A program made the translations under genes and the position numbers. From Chitinophaga oryzae (GTDB lineage: Bacteria; Bacteroidota; Bacteroidia; Chitinophagales; Chitinophagaceae), in contig NZ_CP051204.2 in the NCBI RefSeq assembly GCF_012516375.2, positions 6,944,001 to 7,008,000 of the forward strand: a DNA stretch of 64,000 nt, written 5' to 3'. The notes below the pieces were generated by a model. The model had not been told where the DNA came from. It searched no databases and saw only the letters and a list, made by a program, of their open reading frames with translations. Numbering within the stretch: the first letter of the stretch is position 1; every line of letters begins with the position of its first letter. Shown piece by piece: positions 6,880 to 14,572 of this stretch.

Positions 6880-7515
6880 ATGTATGAAGGTCAGAATAAA
6901 AAAATCAAGGCATATTTCGACAAAAACGATCTTTCGTTAACAGACGTAAAGAAGAAAACGGGCATCCCACACTCTACTCTCTCTTCGATAATTAATAATC
7001 CGAGCGGGAATCCGAGTCTTAAAACGTTGCAATCGTTACGAAAGCATTTTCCGGATCTGGACTCAAATAACGACAACCCGTTAACAGTTAATGAGCCCTC
7101 GGTATTATATGGAACGAAGGTCCAGTGGCGTGGCGTGCCTATTTATGATACAGAGGTTACTGGAGGTCTACTTTCTCTGATACGTGACGAGCAACCCAGC
7201 GAACCCATTTACTACTTGCCGATTCCTGGTTTTCGGGATTGTAAGTTCGGCGCCCGTGTAAGCGGGGACAGCATGTATCCGGAAATTCGTAATGGTGACT
7301 TTGTAATCTGTAAGGAGGTCAGCCTATTTGTGTATGGGGATATATACCTCGTGGTAACAGAAGATGGTCAAGAGACGGTCAAGCACGTACATCCGCACGA
7401 AAACCCGGACTACGTGACATTGGTCCCAAGCAACAAGGACGTGCCTGCAACGCCGATTGAGAAGGCCAAAATCAAAAAGTTTTATAAAGTAAAAGGAGTA
7501 ATCAAAGGATATTAA
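6880..7515 (+). CDS. CI/LexA-type phage repressor with S24 peptidase domain
   Basis: 211 residues. An N-terminal helix-turn-helix (about residues 16-50, LSLTDVKKKTGIPHSTLSSI) is followed by a linker and an S24/LexA-like peptidase domain (about 85-205). The catalytic pair is visible: Ser131 in SGDSMYPEIRNGD and Lys168 in GQETVKHV. A possible self-cleavage site is the Gly-Gly near residue 95-96 (VTGGLL). It would hold the early operon off and be inactivated after DNA damage. A third operator copy lies inside codons 16-20, so autoregulation by roadblock is possible. Confidence 0.9.
   Translation: MYEGQNKKIKAYFDKNDLSLTDVKKKTGIPHSTLSSIINNPSGNPSLKTLQSLRKHFPDLDSNNDNPLTVNEPSVLYGTKVQWRGVPIYDTEVTGGLLSLIRDEQPSEPIYYLPIPGFRDCKFGARVSGDSMYPEIRNGDFVICKEVSLFVYGDIYLVVTEDGQETVKHVHPHENPDYVTLVPSNKDVPATPIEKAKIKKFYKVKGVIKGY
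6925..6938. promoter_or_regulatory. Third operator copy inside the repressor gene
   Basis: AACGATCTTTCGTT matches the two upstream palindromes (AACGA-N4-TCGTT). It lies 83 bp centre-to-centre from the second and within repressor codons 16-20. It could mediate looping or a roadblock to repressor transcription. Confidence 0.65.
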
Positions 7516-7526
7516 AAAGCACTCTA

Positions 7527-8036
7527 ATGAAAAGATTTTTGCTTTTAGTCTTATGTATCTCTGCATTTCAGGCCTACTCTCAAAATCGCAGTGATGAAGA
7601 GCCGCGGGGGCTATTTGATAAAAAAAAGAAAGTTGCTTTAAGTGCGAATGAGCCAACCCCTTCCAAGGGTGATCAGTTCATTATTTGCGACTATACGCTG
7701 CCCGCTGATAGTCTATTCAAAAAGATATCCGGTGATTTACTTGCATTTGGCTACTCCATTGACAAAAAGGATTCGGATCTCTTTTATCTAACCACCGGGG
7801 AAAAACCGGTAAAACACCTCGTCTATACGATGCGGGTCATTGTTAAAGGGCAACAGGTAAAACTAAATGCTCTTTACAAGTCTGCTGTGGGCTTTCAATT
7901 TGGTAACGTTAAAACCGAGCAAACAGCTTCAGACGTGAAATTCACATCAAAAATGTATGTAACAAGAGATGTCTTCGACGAAATGATAAAATTCGCTCAG
8001 TCGACCTCTCCTCAGAAAATCCATTTTGAAAAATAA
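7527..8036 (+). CDS. Secreted protein in prophage, lysogenic-conversion candidate
   Basis: 169 residues with a clear signal peptide (MKRFLLLVLCISAFQAYSQ, cut after AYSQ). The mature part has a basic patch (GLFDKKKKVAL) and beta-strand-rich remainder ending QKIHFEK. It is not a known phage family. It follows the repressor by 11 bases and shares one base with the next gene (TAATG), so it is probably made from the repressor transcript during lysogeny. That is the usual place for a moron gene that alters the host envelope. Role inferred only from position and secretion. Confidence 0.7.
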   Translation: MKRFLLLVLCISAFQAYSQNRSDEEPRGLFDKKKKVALSANEPTPSKGDQFIICDYTLPADSLFKKISGDLLAFGYSIDKKDSDLFYLTTGEKPVKHLVYTMRVIVKGQQVKLNALYKSAVGFQFGNVKTEQTASDVKFTSKMYVTRDVFDEMIKFAQSTSPQKIHFEK

Positions 8037-8413
8037 TGCCCTACAAAAAGCAACAGCACGGAGATGATGTTGCCGGCAGGTTTGTGTCGGAAATGGAGCT
8101 ACTTAAAAAAGAGCATCCAGACATCTGGGATAAAGTAGGGATTTCATCCAGCCAGTTTTCCCACATAAAAGCAGGGAATCGGTACCCGACAGTTGATCAT
8201 CTGACAAATTTGGTAAAGCATTACCATTACTCTGGAACCTGGTTGCTTACCGGTACCGGTGACAGGAGAAACGAACCTGCCACCCCTTCAGTAGAGAAAA
8301 AACTGGCAGCCATTCAGGAGCAATTGGCAAAAATAAATACCAGGCTGGATTTAGAGCAGGAAACAGGGGGTAACAAAAAGGGTAACAAAACCCGGGAAAC
8401 CGGCACTAAATAA
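8036..8413 (+). CDS. HTH regulator-like phage protein
   Basis: 125 residues. The N-terminal 75 residues form an XRE/CI-like helix-turn-helix domain (VGISSSQFSHIKAGNRYPTV, then SGTWLLTGTGD, a hallmark of CI-repressor N-domains). A coiled-coil segment (EKKLAAIQEQLAKINTRLDL) and a basic tail follow. There is no S24 domain. Start and stop overlap with the upstream secreted-protein gene by one base. It could be a second regulator of lysogeny or a modulator of the main repressor. Confidence 0.7.
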   Translation: MPYKKQQHGDDVAGRFVSEMELLKKEHPDIWDKVGISSSQFSHIKAGNRYPTVDHLTNLVKHYHYSGTWLLTGTGDRRNEPATPSVEKKLAAIQEQLAKINTRLDLEQETGGNKKGNKTRETGTK

Positions 8414-8478
8414 AAAAATTGACGCATACGTAAAGAATTGACAATTAACTTACAATTCCCTTTTTAGAACAAACGTGT

Positions 8479-8499
8479 GAAATCTCCTCCTTCGCACCA
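8479..8499 (+). other. Possible prophage attachment site (tRNA 3'-end remnant)
   Basis: AATCTCCTCCTTCGCACCA has the layout of a tRNA 3' end: T-loop end AAT, T-stem CTCCT, acceptor CCTTCGC, discriminator A and CCA. No 5' part of a tRNA precedes it. Many prophages recombine at such sites, leaving an intact tRNA at one end and a 3' copy at the other. It lies exactly between phage and chromosomal genes. The tRNA identity cannot be told. Confidence 0.4.
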
Positions 8500-8537
8500 A
8501 ACGTCATAATAACAGTGTTATTATGACGTTTTTTTTT
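8499..8537 (+). terminator. Strong intrinsic terminator at prophage/chromosome junction
   Basis: A perfect 15-bp stem (AAACGTCATAATAAC with its complement, 3-base loop) is followed by a run of T. It begins at the last base of the putative CCA end, as expected for the original terminator of a host tRNA. It also ends the repressor transcript. Confidence 0.85.
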
Positions 8538-8577
8538 GCCCAAAACCGTCCGTGTTTCGGATAATATTGCAGCCTGC

Positions 8578-9315
8578 TTATATCAGTCCCTTGTCGGTAA
8601 GCCGCATGTTTCTCAGGTCCATTTTATGCTGTTTCAGGAACCGTTGATAGACCATATCAGCATCCAGCGCCATCTGCTTTTTGTCTCTTGCTTTCCGGGA
8701 GCTTTCGTAGGGCTCGTTGGCAAAAATGAGGTCGTAGATCATATATTCCACAGCCTCCTGCTTTTGCTGATTGCTCCAACCGGCAACACGGACGTTCGAT
8801 CTTACCTGGCTGCGCACAGCATTGATCTGCGTTAAGGTCGGATTGCCACTCATGCCATTGGCAATGCGCCACATGCCTAAGATGTAGGCAGTGAAAGCAT
8901 CCGCGTAATTATGATGTACATCCAGTCCCAGTGATGTTAAAAGCCGCAGATAAGCGTTAAAAGGATCATATTGGTTCAGGGCATTTTCCAGATTTTTACC
9001 GGCAGTGGGATTCCTGCTTTTCAGGCGGTTGATAATGGACTGTTTTACCTTAACAGAAGTGCTGCTGCCGGGCGAAATCAGGAAAGTCGCTGCATCCGCC
9101 GGCGCAGTGGCTTTAGAGCGCCTTGTCCCGCCTGCTTTTGGGGTATTGGAATAAGCCAGGTCATTGATGATATTTTGGTTCACGAACGACTGAATCGTAT
9201 TGTTATACAGCATGTTATTCTGGGCGAGCATCATGGTGGCCCCGGGGTCGTACTGGCTGTAACTGCTCAGTTGTAACAGGCAGAAAACGGGAATTAAATA
9301 AAATGGTTTTAGCAT
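8578..9315 (-). CDS. Secreted protein of unknown function
   Basis: 245 residues with signal peptide MLKPFYLIPVFCLLQLSSYS. The mature part begins with Asn/Gln/Met-rich sequence and has a compact helical region with LGLDVHHNYADAFTAYILGM and QKQEAVEYMIYDLIF. It resembles a family of Bacteroidota periplasmic proteins without assigned role (DUF6683-like is my best guess). It stands alone after the prophage junction, with a 500-base gap upstream. No catalytic motif is visible. Confidence 0.7.
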   Translation of the reverse strand: MLKPFYLIPVFCLLQLSSYSQYDPGATMMLAQNNMLYNNTIQSFVNQNIINDLAYSNTPKAGGTRRSKATAPADAATFLISPGSSTSVKVKQSIINRLKSRNPTAGKNLENALNQYDPFNAYLRLLTSLGLDVHHNYADAFTAYILGMWRIANGMSGNPTLTQINAVRSQVRSNVRVAGWSNQQKQEAVEYMIYDLIFANEPYESSRKARDKKQMALDADMVYQRFLKQHKMDLRNMRLTDKGLI

Positions 9316-9734
9316 AAAAAAGGTTTAATGGCGGTGCATCCGGAAAACTACTGCCGGAGCATCACCCGACATTACTAATAATAATTTCTTACAATATATT
9401 TTTATTCGTTCCGTCAGTGTGGTATTTGACCTGTCTGTCACCGGCAAAATAAAGTGTAACATTTTATCCGGTCAATGGGGGAAAACTTTACTTTTTTCCT
9501 CAGGGTTTACCCTGATACCAGGTAGCCAATGTTCACCGGGCGCTGATGCACGTTATTCGCATATAAATAATAAATAATATAAAAATATTACCTCCGGTTT
9601 CTTAACAATTCCTTCATCCTTCCTTAACGCTCAGCTAATAATAAAAGAAGAATTTAGCAATAACCCCCAGACAGGAAATTGCACTATCTTATTGTTAAAC
9701 CTATTTACTATTGTTTGTGCCGTTTATGTTGAGC
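9316..9734. other. Long AT-rich gene-free region
   Basis: No protein gene is credible on either strand. The left part must hold the promoter of the leftward secreted-protein gene. Near 9685-9715 there are -7-like sequences (TATCTTAT, TATTGTTTG) reading right, and a rightward terminator follows at 9735. A short untranslated RNA between them is possible. Confidence 0.5.
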
Positions 9735-9763
9735 GGAAGGAAGTCATGTTCCTTCCTTTTTTT
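9735..9763 (+). terminator. Rightward intrinsic terminator without an upstream gene
   Basis: GGAAGGAA (9735-9742) pairs with TTCCTTCC (9749-9756), then seven T. The nearest upstream rightward protein gene ends 1.3 kb away, beyond another terminator. It therefore either ends a small RNA or insulates the next gene. Confidence 0.75.
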
Positions 9764-9821
9764 ATTCGTTTCCGGCGAACTTGCTTAAACCCTATCTTTA
9801 CGTAATTTTTGTACTGAAATT

Positions 9822-11120
9822 ATGGGAACATCTATTACCTGTCCCAATTGCAGACACCAATTTGTCATGGAGGATGCATTTGCCGCAGACATTGAAAAGG
9901 AAATGAGGGGGAAAATGGAATCTGAATGGCGTAAACGCCTCGATTCCCTGCAGGCCGAAAAAAACAGCCTGCAGACGGAGAAAAACCGCATGGCGCAGGA
10001 ACGCCAGCAGATAGAAACACTCCGTCAGCAGCAGGAACAGGAAGTGGCCCAACGGCTGCAGGCAGAAAAAAAGCGGTTACAGGAAAGCCTGGCGGAAGAG
10101 CTGCGCAAGTCCATCACAGCCGATTATGACAACCAGCTGTCCACCCTCCGGGAAGCCAACCAGGAGCAGGAAGCCCGTCTCCGGGAAGCCCGCAAACAGG
10201 AACTGGAATTCCTCCGGAAAGAGCAGGAACTGAAAAATAAAGAGCAGGAGCTGGAACTGGACCTGCAGAAGAAGCTGATGGAAGCCCGCGGCGAGCTGGC
10301 AGAAAAAATCCGCAAGGAAGAAGCAGAACGCAATACACTGAAAGATACCGAATACCAGCTGCGCATGCGCGAACTGGAAAAACAACTGGAAGACCAGCGT
10401 AAACTGGCGGAAGAGATGAAACGCCGCGCCGAGCAGGGTTCTACCCAGTTACAGGGCGAAATACAGGAAATTGTTCTGGAGGAAATGCTCCGCAGCACGT
10501 TCCCGTTTGACGAGGTAACGCCTGTGGGCAAAGGTGTGCGCGGGGCCGACTGCATACAGCTGATCCGTAACTCCTTTGGCCAGGAGTGCGGCCGTATTAT
10601 CTACGAAAGCAAAAGGACCAAAGAATTTACGCGCGACTGGATAGAAAAGCTGAAAGCCGACATGCGCAGCCAGGGCATCGACGTGGCCATCCTCGTGACC
10701 CAGGCCATGCCCCGTGATATGGAACGCTTCGGTGAAAAAGAAGGCGTCTGGATCTGCACCTTCGCAGAAGTTAAATCGCTCGCCTATGTACTGCGCGACG
10801 GCATCATCAAAATCGCCGGCAGTATCCGCACCCAGGAAAATAAAGGGGATAAAATGCATATGCTCTACGGATACCTCACCAGCACCGAATTCGCAGAGCA
10901 ATGGAAGGCTATCCGCGAAGGCTTTATGTCCATGAAGCTCTCCATACAACGCGAACGCGACGCCATGGAAAAACTGTGGAAAGCCCGCGAAAAACAACTG
11001 GAAAAAGTATTACTCAACGCTGCACATATCAAAGGCTCTATCGAAGGTATTGCCGGTAGCGACTCCGTAGATCTCAAACTACTGGAAGACGCCGCCGACG
11101 AAATACCGGACAGCCTTTAA
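9822..11120 (+). CDS. DUF2130 domain protein, coiled coil with nuclease-like domain
   Basis: 432 residues. It opens with a short zinc-ribbon half (CPNCRHQF). A long Glu/Gln/Arg/Lys coiled coil runs over about residues 30-215, followed by the DUF2130 domain. That domain has GADCIQLIRN, ECGRIIYESKRTKEF, IDVAILVTQAMP and EGVWICTF, a pattern like RmuC and restriction-endonuclease-like folds, with an E..K pair at YESKRTKEF. Function is not established in this family; DNA binding or cleavage is plausible. It has its own promoter region and no partner gene. Confidence 0.85.
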   Translation: MGTSITCPNCRHQFVMEDAFAADIEKEMRGKMESEWRKRLDSLQAEKNSLQTEKNRMAQERQQIETLRQQQEQEVAQRLQAEKKRLQESLAEELRKSITADYDNQLSTLREANQEQEARLREARKQELEFLRKEQELKNKEQELELDLQKKLMEARGELAEKIRKEEAERNTLKDTEYQLRMRELEKQLEDQRKLAEEMKRRAEQGSTQLQGEIQEIVLEEMLRSTFPFDEVTPVGKGVRGADCIQLIRNSFGQECGRIIYESKRTKEFTRDWIEKLKADMRSQGIDVAILVTQAMPRDMERFGEKEGVWICTFAEVKSLAYVLRDGIIKIAGSIRTQENKGDKMHMLYGYLTSTEFAEQWKAIREGFMSMKLSIQRERDAMEKLWKAREKQLEKVLLNAAHIKGSIEGIAGSDSVDLKLLEDAADEIPDSL

Positions 11121-11152
11121 ACTCAATCGCTTTCTAATTGTCTCATTAACCT

Positions 11153-11782
11153 ATGAAAAGCCAAACGAATAACGTGTACGACACTATTATTTTTGACCTG
11201 GGATCGGTACTGATCGACTGGAATCCCCGTTACCTGTACCGCAAAATATTTGCGACGGAAGCAGAAATCGACAACTTTCTGCAGAACATCTGCACGTCTG
11301 ACTGGAACGAAGAACAGGACGCCGGCAGAAGCCTGCAGGAGGCTACCGAAATGCTGGTCAGCAGCTATCCCGCACACGAAGCGCAGATCCGCGCTTACTA
11401 CGGCCGCTGGAAAGAAATGCTGGGAGGCGAAATCCCCGGATCAGTACAATTGCTCCGCCAGCTGAAAGACAGTGGTAAATACAGATTATACGCACTCACC
11501 AACTGGTCTAACGAAACATTTCCGCTCGCCCTGGTGGAATTCCCCTTCCTGCAATGGTTTGACGGCATCGTGGTGTCTGGCCGGGAAAGACAACGCAAAC
11601 CCTTCCCCTCTTTCTATCAGCTCCTCCTCAACCGTTACCAGGTAGATGCTGAACACGCCCTGTTCATCGATGACAATCTCCGCAATGTAAAAGCCGCGGA
11701 AGAGCAGGGTATCGACAGCGTCCATTTCGTTCATCCGGAACAGTTAAAAGATGTATTAGTTTCCAAAAACATATTAAACTAA
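11153..11782 (+). CDS. HAD-superfamily phosphatase (YihX-like)
   Basis: 209 residues, subfamily IA. Motif I is FDLGSVLIDW with nucleophile Asp15 and Gly in place of the second Asp, as in the YihX/epoxide-hydrolase-N branch. Motif II is LTNWS, the Lys is in RKPFPSFY, and motif IV is FIDDN. YihX-type enzymes dephosphorylate small sugar phosphates such as glucose-1-phosphate, but substrate cannot be told here. It follows the DUF2130 gene by 32 bases, so the two may share a transcript. Confidence 0.85.
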   Translation: MKSQTNNVYDTIIFDLGSVLIDWNPRYLYRKIFATEAEIDNFLQNICTSDWNEEQDAGRSLQEATEMLVSSYPAHEAQIRAYYGRWKEMLGGEIPGSVQLLRQLKDSGKYRLYALTNWSNETFPLALVEFPFLQWFDGIVVSGRERQRKPFPSFYQLLLNRYQVDAEHALFIDDNLRNVKAAEEQGIDSVHFVHPEQLKDVLVSKNILN

Positions 11783-12013
11783 TCATCTTTGTTAAAAGCT
11801 CATTTTGTTAACCCAATTTTCATTTTAGGATTACCTTAACAATTATCCGATAAACCTCCTGTAACTTCTTTCTATCCAAAGCGTTGAATAACTGGATAAC
11901 GGAAACTTCCCTACAGCCGCGTGCCAGCCGGCGTTATATGTTAACATTTGACACGCGCTCTGCTGTTAACCTTTACGGAAGAGACCAATCATGAAAAATA
12001 AATACGCGAGGAT

Positions 12014-12655
12014 ATGAAAAGAACAATGTATTTACTCAGTGCTGTTGCCGCTCTCGTGGCAATGATTTCCATCAGCAGCTGCCGTAAAGACCCCTTGAAG
12101 GATATGACAGACGAGGAGTCCCGGATTTATATCACCAACCACGACAATACGGCTGATTTTAAGTCCTATACTACCTTCAGTATCGTTGACTCCGTGGTCG
12201 TACTCAGCAGGAACAGCGATTCCGCTAAAAAAGCCCTGACGGCCTACGACAAACAACTCATTGCGTCTGTGGCGGCTGCCATGAAACAGAGAGGGTATAC
12301 CCAGGTGGACAAATCCGCCAAACCCGATCTGGGCATCAACCTTACCCGCATCGACAATTCCTATACCAGCATCAACTGGAACCCAGGCTGGTGGGGTGGT
12401 CCTGGCTACTGGGACCCGGGATGGTGGGGTTATCCCGGCGGTGGCTGGTACTGGCCTTCTTACTACACGGTATACCAGGTCAACGAAAGACAGACCGCTA
12501 TCGACCTCTTCGATCTGAAAAACGCGAAGAACGACAAATTCAACGTTGTATGGAATGCGCTGTGGCGCGGCTCCGGCGTATGGACCACCAGCAACGTGGA
12601 CCCAATGGTACAGGCTTCCTTTGCACAATCAGCCTATCTGAGCAAAAGCAAATAA
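12014..12655 (+). CDS. DUF4136 lipoprotein with Gly/Trp/Pro-rich insert
   Basis: 213 residues. A signal peptide ends in a lipobox (ISISSC, Cys near residue 23), so it is anchored in a membrane. The DUF4136 core (FKSYTTFSI, then LIASVAAAMKQRGYTQV, PDLGINLT) is followed by a 30-residue run of Gly, Trp, Pro and Tyr (including PGWWGGPGYWDPGWWGYPGG), and then by ERQTAIDLFDL. The partner outer-membrane barrel gene starts 33 bases later. The family is widespread in Bacteroidota envelopes without known function. Confidence 0.85.
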   Translation: MKRTMYLLSAVAALVAMISISSCRKDPLKDMTDEESRIYITNHDNTADFKSYTTFSIVDSVVVLSRNSDSAKKALTAYDKQLIASVAAAMKQRGYTQVDKSAKPDLGINLTRIDNSYTSINWNPGWWGGPGYWDPGWWGYPGGGWYWPSYYTVYQVNERQTAIDLFDLKNAKNDKFNVVWNALWRGSGVWTTSNVDPMVQASFAQSAYLSKSK

Positions 12656-12688
12656 CGCCCATTCCGAAAATTTTAAATTGATAGAGAG

Positions 12689-13309
12689 ATGAAAAAGATA
12701 AAAAACTGGCTGTTGATTTTCGCGGGATGTATCGCTGCACAGGCCGTGTCTGCGCAAAGCCGTCCGCCTTTGTCTATAGACATCAATTATTCCATTGCCC
12801 AACCCCTCGGCTCCCTGAAAGATTACGCCGACAAAACCAGCTTCCGTGGCTGGAGCGCCGGTCTGTCCTATATGTTGAACGACCGCCTCTCTGTAGGCGT
12901 TCGCAGTGGCTACCAGGATTTTTACGAGAGAATACCGCGTGCGGTATACCCCGATAAACAGGGAGACGTATCTGCCGTACAGTCCCGCACCCTGCAGGTA
13001 ATACCCCTCCAGGCCACTGTGGGTTACGCTTTCACGCCGGCTACCAGCCCCGTGATTCCTTACGGTGTGCTGGGTGTAGGCGCCGCCAATATGAACTACG
13101 AAAAATACTGGGGCGAGTTTGTGGAAAAGAAAAACAGCTGGCAGTTTATGGTCAGCCCCGAAGTGGGTATCAACGTGCCCTTCGGCCGCTACTCCCCGGT
13201 GATGTTCAACGCTAACGTGCGGTACAACTATTCACCGTACAAGTACAACGACATTACCAACTACAACACCGTCCAGGCCAACGTTGGTATTAAAGTACAC
13301 ATACACTAA
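12689..13309 (+). CDS. Outer-membrane beta-barrel protein
   Basis: 206 residues with a signal peptide cut after AVSAQ. The remainder shows alternating strands with aromatic ends (SIDINYSIAQP, GWSAGLSYML, LSVGVRSGYQDFY, VNVPFG-type turns) and a final strand ANVGIKVHIH, as expected for an eight-strand OmpA/OmpW-like barrel. It is the second gene after the DUF4136 lipoprotein and probably shares its transcript. The two may act together at the outer membrane; ligand unknown. Confidence 0.8.
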   Translation: MKKIKNWLLIFAGCIAAQAVSAQSRPPLSIDINYSIAQPLGSLKDYADKTSFRGWSAGLSYMLNDRLSVGVRSGYQDFYERIPRAVYPDKQGDVSAVQSRTLQVIPLQATVGYAFTPATSPVIPYGVLGVGAANMNYEKYWGEFVEKKNSWQFMVSPEVGINVPFGRYSPVMFNANVRYNYSPYKYNDITNYNTVQANVGIKVHIH

Positions 13310-13353
13310 AACATTTTTTATCCATATTCATGAAAGAGGAATAGTGAGGATGC

Positions 13354-13386
13354 GCCCCGCTCGTTTATGCGAAGCGGGGCTTTTTT
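13354..13386 (+). terminator. Intrinsic terminator of the DUF4136/barrel operon
   Basis: GCCCCGC (13354-13360) pairs with GCGGGGC (13374-13380), followed by TTTTTT. It lies 45 bases after the barrel gene stop and just before a family-B palindrome. Confidence 0.85.
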
Positions 13387-13390
13387 ATTG

Positions 13391-13504
13391 AGGGATTTTT
13401 GAGTTACGATTTTTTGATTTTGCGAATTATTACGCGAAGACATTAGCCAACTTGTTTTCGGTGATCCTGAAATCAAAAAATCGTAAATCAAAAAATCTCT
13501 AAAT
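13391..13504. repeat. Family-B palindromic element, copy 1
   Basis: Left arm (13391-13420) and right arm (13470-13500) are near inverses built from GATTTTTTGATTT and GATTTACG-like units, with a 50-base loop. It lies between convergent genes and supplies the last residues and stop of apbE. Similar copies lie at 30628, 47059/47542 and 61581. Confidence 0.8.
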
Positions 13505-14504
13505 ACCGAAAGCCCGGGCTGCGCGCCTCCTTAATGCTGCCATCCGCCGCTTTGTAGATGTACAGCGCTTCCAGTCCGTATGCAGGATGCTGCGCTATAA
13601 ACTTCAATCCCTTCTCCACCCCCATCAATATCAGCGGATTATCAAAGGCATCAGCCGTAAAACAATCCTTCGCCGTCACCGTCACACTGATGATCTGGTT
13701 ATGCAACGCCACGCCTGTCACCGGGTCGATGGTATGAGCAAAACGGGTGCGTCCCTGGTCAAAGAAACGGCGGTAGTTGCCACTGGTGGCAATGCCTTTA
13801 TTTTGCAGCTCCACCATGGCCTGTATCGGTTCATACGCTGTATCGCCGGGCGCCGGCCGCTCAATGCCGACACGCCAGCTTTTACCCTGCTGGTTCACAC
13901 CTTTGGCGCACAGCTCCCCTCCCACGTCCACGAGATAGTGCTGAATACCCTGCTGCTCCAGGAATTTCCCCAGCACATCTACCGTATAGCCCTGCGCTAT
14001 ACCATTACAATCTATTTGTACGCCTCTTTTAGCAGTAGTAAGATGATCCCCTTTTATGGACAGATAACGGTAACCCACATACGATAAAGCCTTTTTAATG
14101 CTATCTGCCGGCGGCACGCCCCGGAAGGAAGGTTTGGTAACACCAAAGCCCCAGAGATAAACCAGCGGCTTCACGGTAATATCAAAAATACCACGCGTGG
14201 CCTTGCTGGTGTAGATCGCCTTTTCCACCACTGTCCGCATATGTTCGTCCATCTTCACATCACCGGTGGCATTGAACTGATTGATCAGGGAGCCGGGCTT
14301 ATATAATGACAACGAATGGTCGATCACCGCAAACACGGAGTCTATACGGTCCCGCATCGACGCAGTATCTGCAGCGAGATATTTTACAATGTAATAAGTA
14401 CCCTGCGCCTTTCCTTCACAGGTCACGAGCTTCAGCGGCTGTTCCTGCGCCGTTGCCGCAGTCAGGGTACACGCGCTCATCAATAGCAATAAAAACGTCT
14501 TCAT
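13488..14504 (-). CDS. apbE: FAD:protein FMN transferase (ApbE)
   Basis: 338 residues from the ATG at 14504 with a signal peptide (cut near ATAQ). ApbE covalently attaches FMN to Thr in secreted or membrane flavoproteins such as NqrB/C and RnfG. Visible family marks are GKAQGTYYIVKY, SLSLYKPGSLINQFN, GIFDITVKPLVYLWGF, QIDCNGIAQGY, DVGGELCAKG and HTIDPVTG, with the metal-binding TADAFDNPLILMG region. The last residues (LEIF) and the TGA stop are read from a family-B repeat, so the original stop has been replaced. Substrate flavoproteins are not in the window. Confidence 0.93.
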   Translation of the reverse strand: MKTFLLLLMSACTLTAATAQEQPLKLVTCEGKAQGTYYIVKYLAADTASMRDRIDSVFAVIDHSLSLYKPGSLINQFNATGDVKMDEHMRTVVEKAIYTSKATRGIFDITVKPLVYLWGFGVTKPSFRGVPPADSIKKALSYVGYRYLSIKGDHLTTAKRGVQIDCNGIAQGYTVDVLGKFLEQQGIQHYLVDVGGELCAKGVNQQGKSWRVGIERPAPGDTAYEPIQAMVELQNKGIATSGNYRRFFDQGRTRFAHTIDPVTGVALHNQIISVTVTAKDCFTADAFDNPLILMGVEKGLKFIAQHPAYGLEALYIYKAADGSIKEARSPGFRYLEIF

Positions 14505-14572
14505 AAAAAAAGATAACAAGAGTGACGGGCAGGTAAGATAATATTTTGTGCCGGGGTTTTCTGTAAAAACAG

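Larger units (their letters stand above)
1..8499. mobile_element. Prophage, early/lysogeny end (continues past left edge)
   Basis: A block of phage-type genes ends where ordinary chromosomal genes begin near 8.5 kb. It holds an S24-type repressor reading right and a divergent early operon reading left with an HTH protein, micro-proteins, a tRNA, a RecE/DUF3799 exonuclease, NinG, a replisome organizer and a helicase-loader ATPase. The palindromic repeats that litter the rest of the window are absent here, which supports separate origin. The right boundary is inferred from a possible tRNA 3'-end remnant at 8479-8499. Integrase, packaging and structural genes are not in the window, so it cannot be said whether the phage is intact. 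Confidence 0.85.

Noticed and set aside
9840..11100. Several long leftward open frames opposite the DUF2130 coiled-coil gene
   Set aside because: They are the antisense of a Glu/Gln/Lys-rich coiled coil; the Phe/Leu/Cys/Ser-rich products match no family.
13391..13504. Insertion sequence remnant
   Set aside because: There is no transposase fragment and no target-site duplication; the sequence is arms and a short loop only.
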